8,457 nt of DNA from an uncultured Akkermansia sp. (GTDB lineage: Bacteria > Verrucomicrobiota > Verrucomicrobiia > Verrucomicrobiales > Akkermansiaceae), in contig CANPXA010000066.1 in NCBI GenBank assembly GCA_947585525.1, positions 1-8,457 on the forward strand, in the 5' to 3' direction. A program made the translations under genes and the position numbers. Below, piece after piece: positions 6,795 to 8,457 of the stretch. The notes under the pieces were generated by a model. The model saw nothing but the letters and a program-made list of their open reading frames with translations, made no database searches and was not told the origin of the DNA. Position 1 is the stretch's first letter, and every line of letters begins with the position of its first letter.

Positions 6795-7622
6795 ATGTTA
6801 GAAAACAAACGCCGCACCAAAGAGCGCCAACCCGTGGAAAAAGAATCCCCTTGGGGGAGTCTGCTTCGCCGCTCGTCGCGGGAAGATCCTTCGCGCAATC
6901 TCCCTCCGGAGGATGATACCGAGGCCGGGTACATGGGGGAGCAGGGAGCAGGGCACACAAGAGACCTGTGGAGCCGGCTCAATTTTTGGTCGATTTTTGC
7001 AACAACCATCTTCCTGCTTTTTGCGGGGGGCATGGCTCTTCTGGTCGTGCAGATGTGGAACCCACAAGATACAGGAGATATAGCCGGCTTTGAGGACAAG
7101 GGGGCCCCCAAGGATCTCACGTTAACCCTCAAAAACGCAGGAGGCGCAGAGGTATCTTTTACCGAAGGAGAAATCAATCGCTACCTGAGGGACTCTTGCA
7201 GTATGCGCCAGGGGGGAATTTTTTCTCTCATTGCCCACGAACGCGGCGTAGCCCTCCGTATCCAGGACGGATACGCGGAATTGGTGATTGACCGCCTGCT
7301 GAGCACCCACCTGCACCAGACCACATCCGTACACCTGAGCTTTGCACGCGAGATGCGCAATGGGGTACCCGCACTGCGCGTTGATTTTCGTGGGGGAGAA
7401 CCCATACTGGGTTCTCTGCCGTGCGGCGGGAGCATCGGGAAGGTCAACATACCTCAGAGACTGATGGAGATGCTCCGTCCTGCTCTCAAAACCATGCTGG
7501 ACTGTTACCCCGATTTTCTGCGCCTTGTTGAGCAGTACGGATACTACCCGGAATTCACCGCAAGTCGTAACGGCGAGGAAGGACGTGTTCGACTCATCCC
7601 TTATTCTTCTTCTCCCTTTTGA
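6795..7622 (+). CDS. Single-pass membrane-anchored protein with extracytoplasmic domain, unknown family
   Basis: I do not recognise this 275-residue protein. It has a charged, probably disordered cytoplasmic N-terminus (1-62, rich in Arg, Lys, Glu and Pro), one transmembrane helix (about 65-87) and a domain of about 185 residues predicted outside the inner membrane. The domain starts with a short beta segment and the phrase VSFTEGEINRYL, a pattern seen in several envelope proteins with alternating strands. It then continues with strands (VALRIQDGYAELVID, TTSVHLSF), a helix (NIPQRLMEMLRPALKTML) and a short C-terminal tail. Two starts are possible. ATG 6795 has GGAGAG 7 bases upstream and lies downstream of a strong -10 box; ATG 6771 (adding 8 residues) has AGGAG 9 bases upstream but lies inside that box. 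I prefer 6795. The acyltransferase gene follows after 29 bp, so a cell-envelope role is a fair guess. Frames opening further upstream overlap the HAD gene and are not credible. Confidence 0.82.
   Translation: MLENKRRTKERQPVEKESPWGSLLRRSSREDPSRNLPPEDDTEAGYMGEQGAGHTRDLWSRLNFWSIFATTIFLLFAGGMALLVVQMWNPQDTGDIAGFEDKGAPKDLTLTLKNAGGAEVSFTEGEINRYLRDSCSMRQGGIFSLIAHERGVALRIQDGYAELVIDRLLSTHLHQTTSVHLSFAREMRNGVPALRVDFRGGEPILGSLPCGGSIGKVNIPQRLMEMLRPALKTMLDCYPDFLRLVEQYGYYPEFTASRNGEEGRVRLIPYSSSPF
7257..7275 (+). repeat. Short perfect inverted repeat inside the membrane protein gene
   Basis: CGTATCC (7257-7263) and GGATACG (7269-7275) form a perfect 7-bp stem with a 5-base loop. It encodes part of RIQDGYA and no T-run follows, so it is not a terminator. 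A stem of this size can occur by chance. Confidence 0.3.
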
Positions 7623-7651
7623 CACACCGAAAAAGCTTACCCTCAAGCGCC

Positions 7652-8457
7652 ATGACGGAACCTCCTATGGATGAATCAAGTAACGTACCTAGAAAAGCAA
7701 AGGTCACCTTGCTACATTACGTTCCTTATTACCTCTACAAGCTGCTATGCATCTTCCTCAAGTGCACGGATGTCCGGCTGATAGCCCTAGGCGGGAGGGT
7801 CTTGGGCTACATCGTGTGGCTCTTCGCGGCTCGGCGGCGGCGTATTGTGGCTCGCAACCTGCGCATCGTGATCGATCCGACTCTGCGCGGACGCAAGTTA
7901 TCCTCGATGATTCGGCGCAACATGGTTCGAACCACGATGAACCTTGCTTGTTCCCTCAAAACGGGACTTATGAAACAGAGAGAGATGGAAAAATTTATCC
8001 ACGTGGAAGGAGGAGAACATTTTGAGCATTGTGGATCAAACGGCCATACCGTGGTCTCCTGCATTCCTCATGCCGGCAACTGGGAGGTACTCGCACGCAT
8101 ACGGCCCTTATTCCACCGCGTGCCTCGATATGCCTCCATGTACCGACGCCTCGCCAATCCGCTTCTGGAAGAGTTTGTGTATCAATCTCGTACCCGGTAC
8201 GGATGTGAGATGTACAGTAAAGAAGACGGTCTGAGAGAGATACTCAAACTGGCACGCAACGGTGGTCTGCTGGGCGTGCTCAGTGATCAATTTACGGCGG
8301 AAGGCATCTATGTGCCCTACTTTGGGAAGGTTACGGGGGTGACCCCCCTGCCCGCCCTCATATACAAGCGTTGCAAAGGCAAGGGACACCTCTTCTCTGT
8401 TTTTACCCGCAACACGGCTCTGGGACACTGGGATGCCGTGCTGGGACGTGAGATCTA
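7652..8457 (+). CDS. LpxL/HtrB-like lipid A acyltransferase, 3' end cut off
   Basis: This encodes a member of the lysophospholipid/lipid A acyltransferase family (LpxL/LpxM/HtrB), which adds secondary acyl chains to lipid A precursors at the cytoplasmic face of the inner membrane. The first 268 codons are in the window with no stop; the family is usually about 290-320 residues, so perhaps 30-50 are missing. A hydrophobic N-terminal anchor (about 20-60) is followed by RRRRIVARNL (61-70), the usual basic stretch with an N-L pair. The catalytic H-x4-E motif is HAGNWE (His140, Glu145). Further on come SDQ (Asp212, Gln213) and a VPYFG-then-TPLPAL stretch (221-236), matching the family's DQ...vPFFG...tp.gpa pattern. 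I used ATG 7652; ATG 7667 is also possible, and neither has a strong Shine-Dalgarno sequence. The 29-bp gap to the preceding gene suggests cotranscription. Its presence implies a lipid A-containing outer membrane. Confidence 0.9.
   Translation, partial: MTEPPMDESSNVPRKAKVTLLHYVPYYLYKLLCIFLKCTDVRLIALGGRVLGYIVWLFAARRRRIVARNLRIVIDPTLRGRKLSSMIRRNMVRTTMNLACSLKTGLMKQREMEKFIHVEGGEHFEHCGSNGHTVVSCIPHAGNWEVLARIRPLFHRVPRYASMYRRLANPLLEEFVYQSRTRYGCEMYSKEDGLREILKLARNGGLLGVLSDQFTAEGIYVPYFGKVTGVTPLPALIYKRCKGKGHLFSVFTRNTALGHWDAVLGREI

Noticed and set aside
6655..6960. N-terminal extension of the HAD protein from an ATG at 6960
   Set aside because: The added 102 residues are Pro-, Cys- and Arg-rich without a domain, cover the divergent promoter and the start of the plus-strand gene, and place motif I far from the N-terminus, unlike the family.
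7100..7109. GGGGGCCCCC palindrome
   Set aside because: It encodes Gly-Ala-Pro in the membrane protein gene; it is isolated, has no partner sites and is best explained by composition.
8335..8347. GGGGG-TGA-CCCCC hairpin
   Set aside because: It lies in a Gly/Thr/Pro-coding stretch conserved in the LpxL family and has no T-run, so it is not a terminator.

Overview
The window is compact bacterial DNA: almost wholly coding, with genes on both strands and no tRNA, rRNA, CRISPR array or recognisable insertion sequence. The gene content suggests a Gram-negative, glycan-degrading bacterium. It encodes an exported GH84 beta-N-acetylglucosaminidase, a predicted SASA/SGNH esterase whose tail looks like the beta-strand repeat modules common in Verrucomicrobiota, and an LpxL/HtrB-type lipid A acyltransferase. 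My best guess is a member of the Verrucomicrobiota, perhaps an Akkermansia-like mucin user. This is inferred from protein style and is not proven by a marker gene.

Layout. (1) Positions 2-967, plus strand: the 3' part of a YfcE/MJ0936-type metallophosphoesterase, then after 9 bp a complete Sfp-type 4'-phosphopantetheinyl transferase. (2) Positions 970-6654, minus strand: four genes read right to left, namely a phosphoglycolate-phosphatase-like HAD hydrolase (6654-5992), GH84 (5995-3488), the SASA esterase (3491-2109) and a five-helix membrane protein of unknown function (2112-970). At all three junctions the stop and start codons overlap by 4 bp (GTGA, ATGA, ATGA), so the set reads as one translationally coupled operon. 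Its end meets the phosphopantetheinyl transferase gene tail to tail with 2 bp between stop codons. (3) Positions 6655-6794: a divergent intergenic region with a strong extended -10 promoter (TGATATAAT) firing to the right. (4) Positions 6795-8457, plus strand: a single-pass membrane-anchored protein of unknown family, then after 29 bp an LpxL/HtrB-like acyltransferase cut by the window end.

How the genes may work together. GH84 would remove beta-linked GlcNAc from glycans or glycoproteins outside the cytoplasm. The esterase, probably a lipoprotein, could strip O-acetyl groups that block glycosidases. The membrane protein sits in the same transcript with a large predicted periplasmic C-terminal part and could be an accessory or envelope component. 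The HAD phosphatase may be housekeeping. The most interesting parts are the coupled GH84-esterase-membrane protein unit, the beta-solenoid-like tail on the esterase, and the two unassigned membrane proteins. I found no defence system, mobile element or clearly new class of system.
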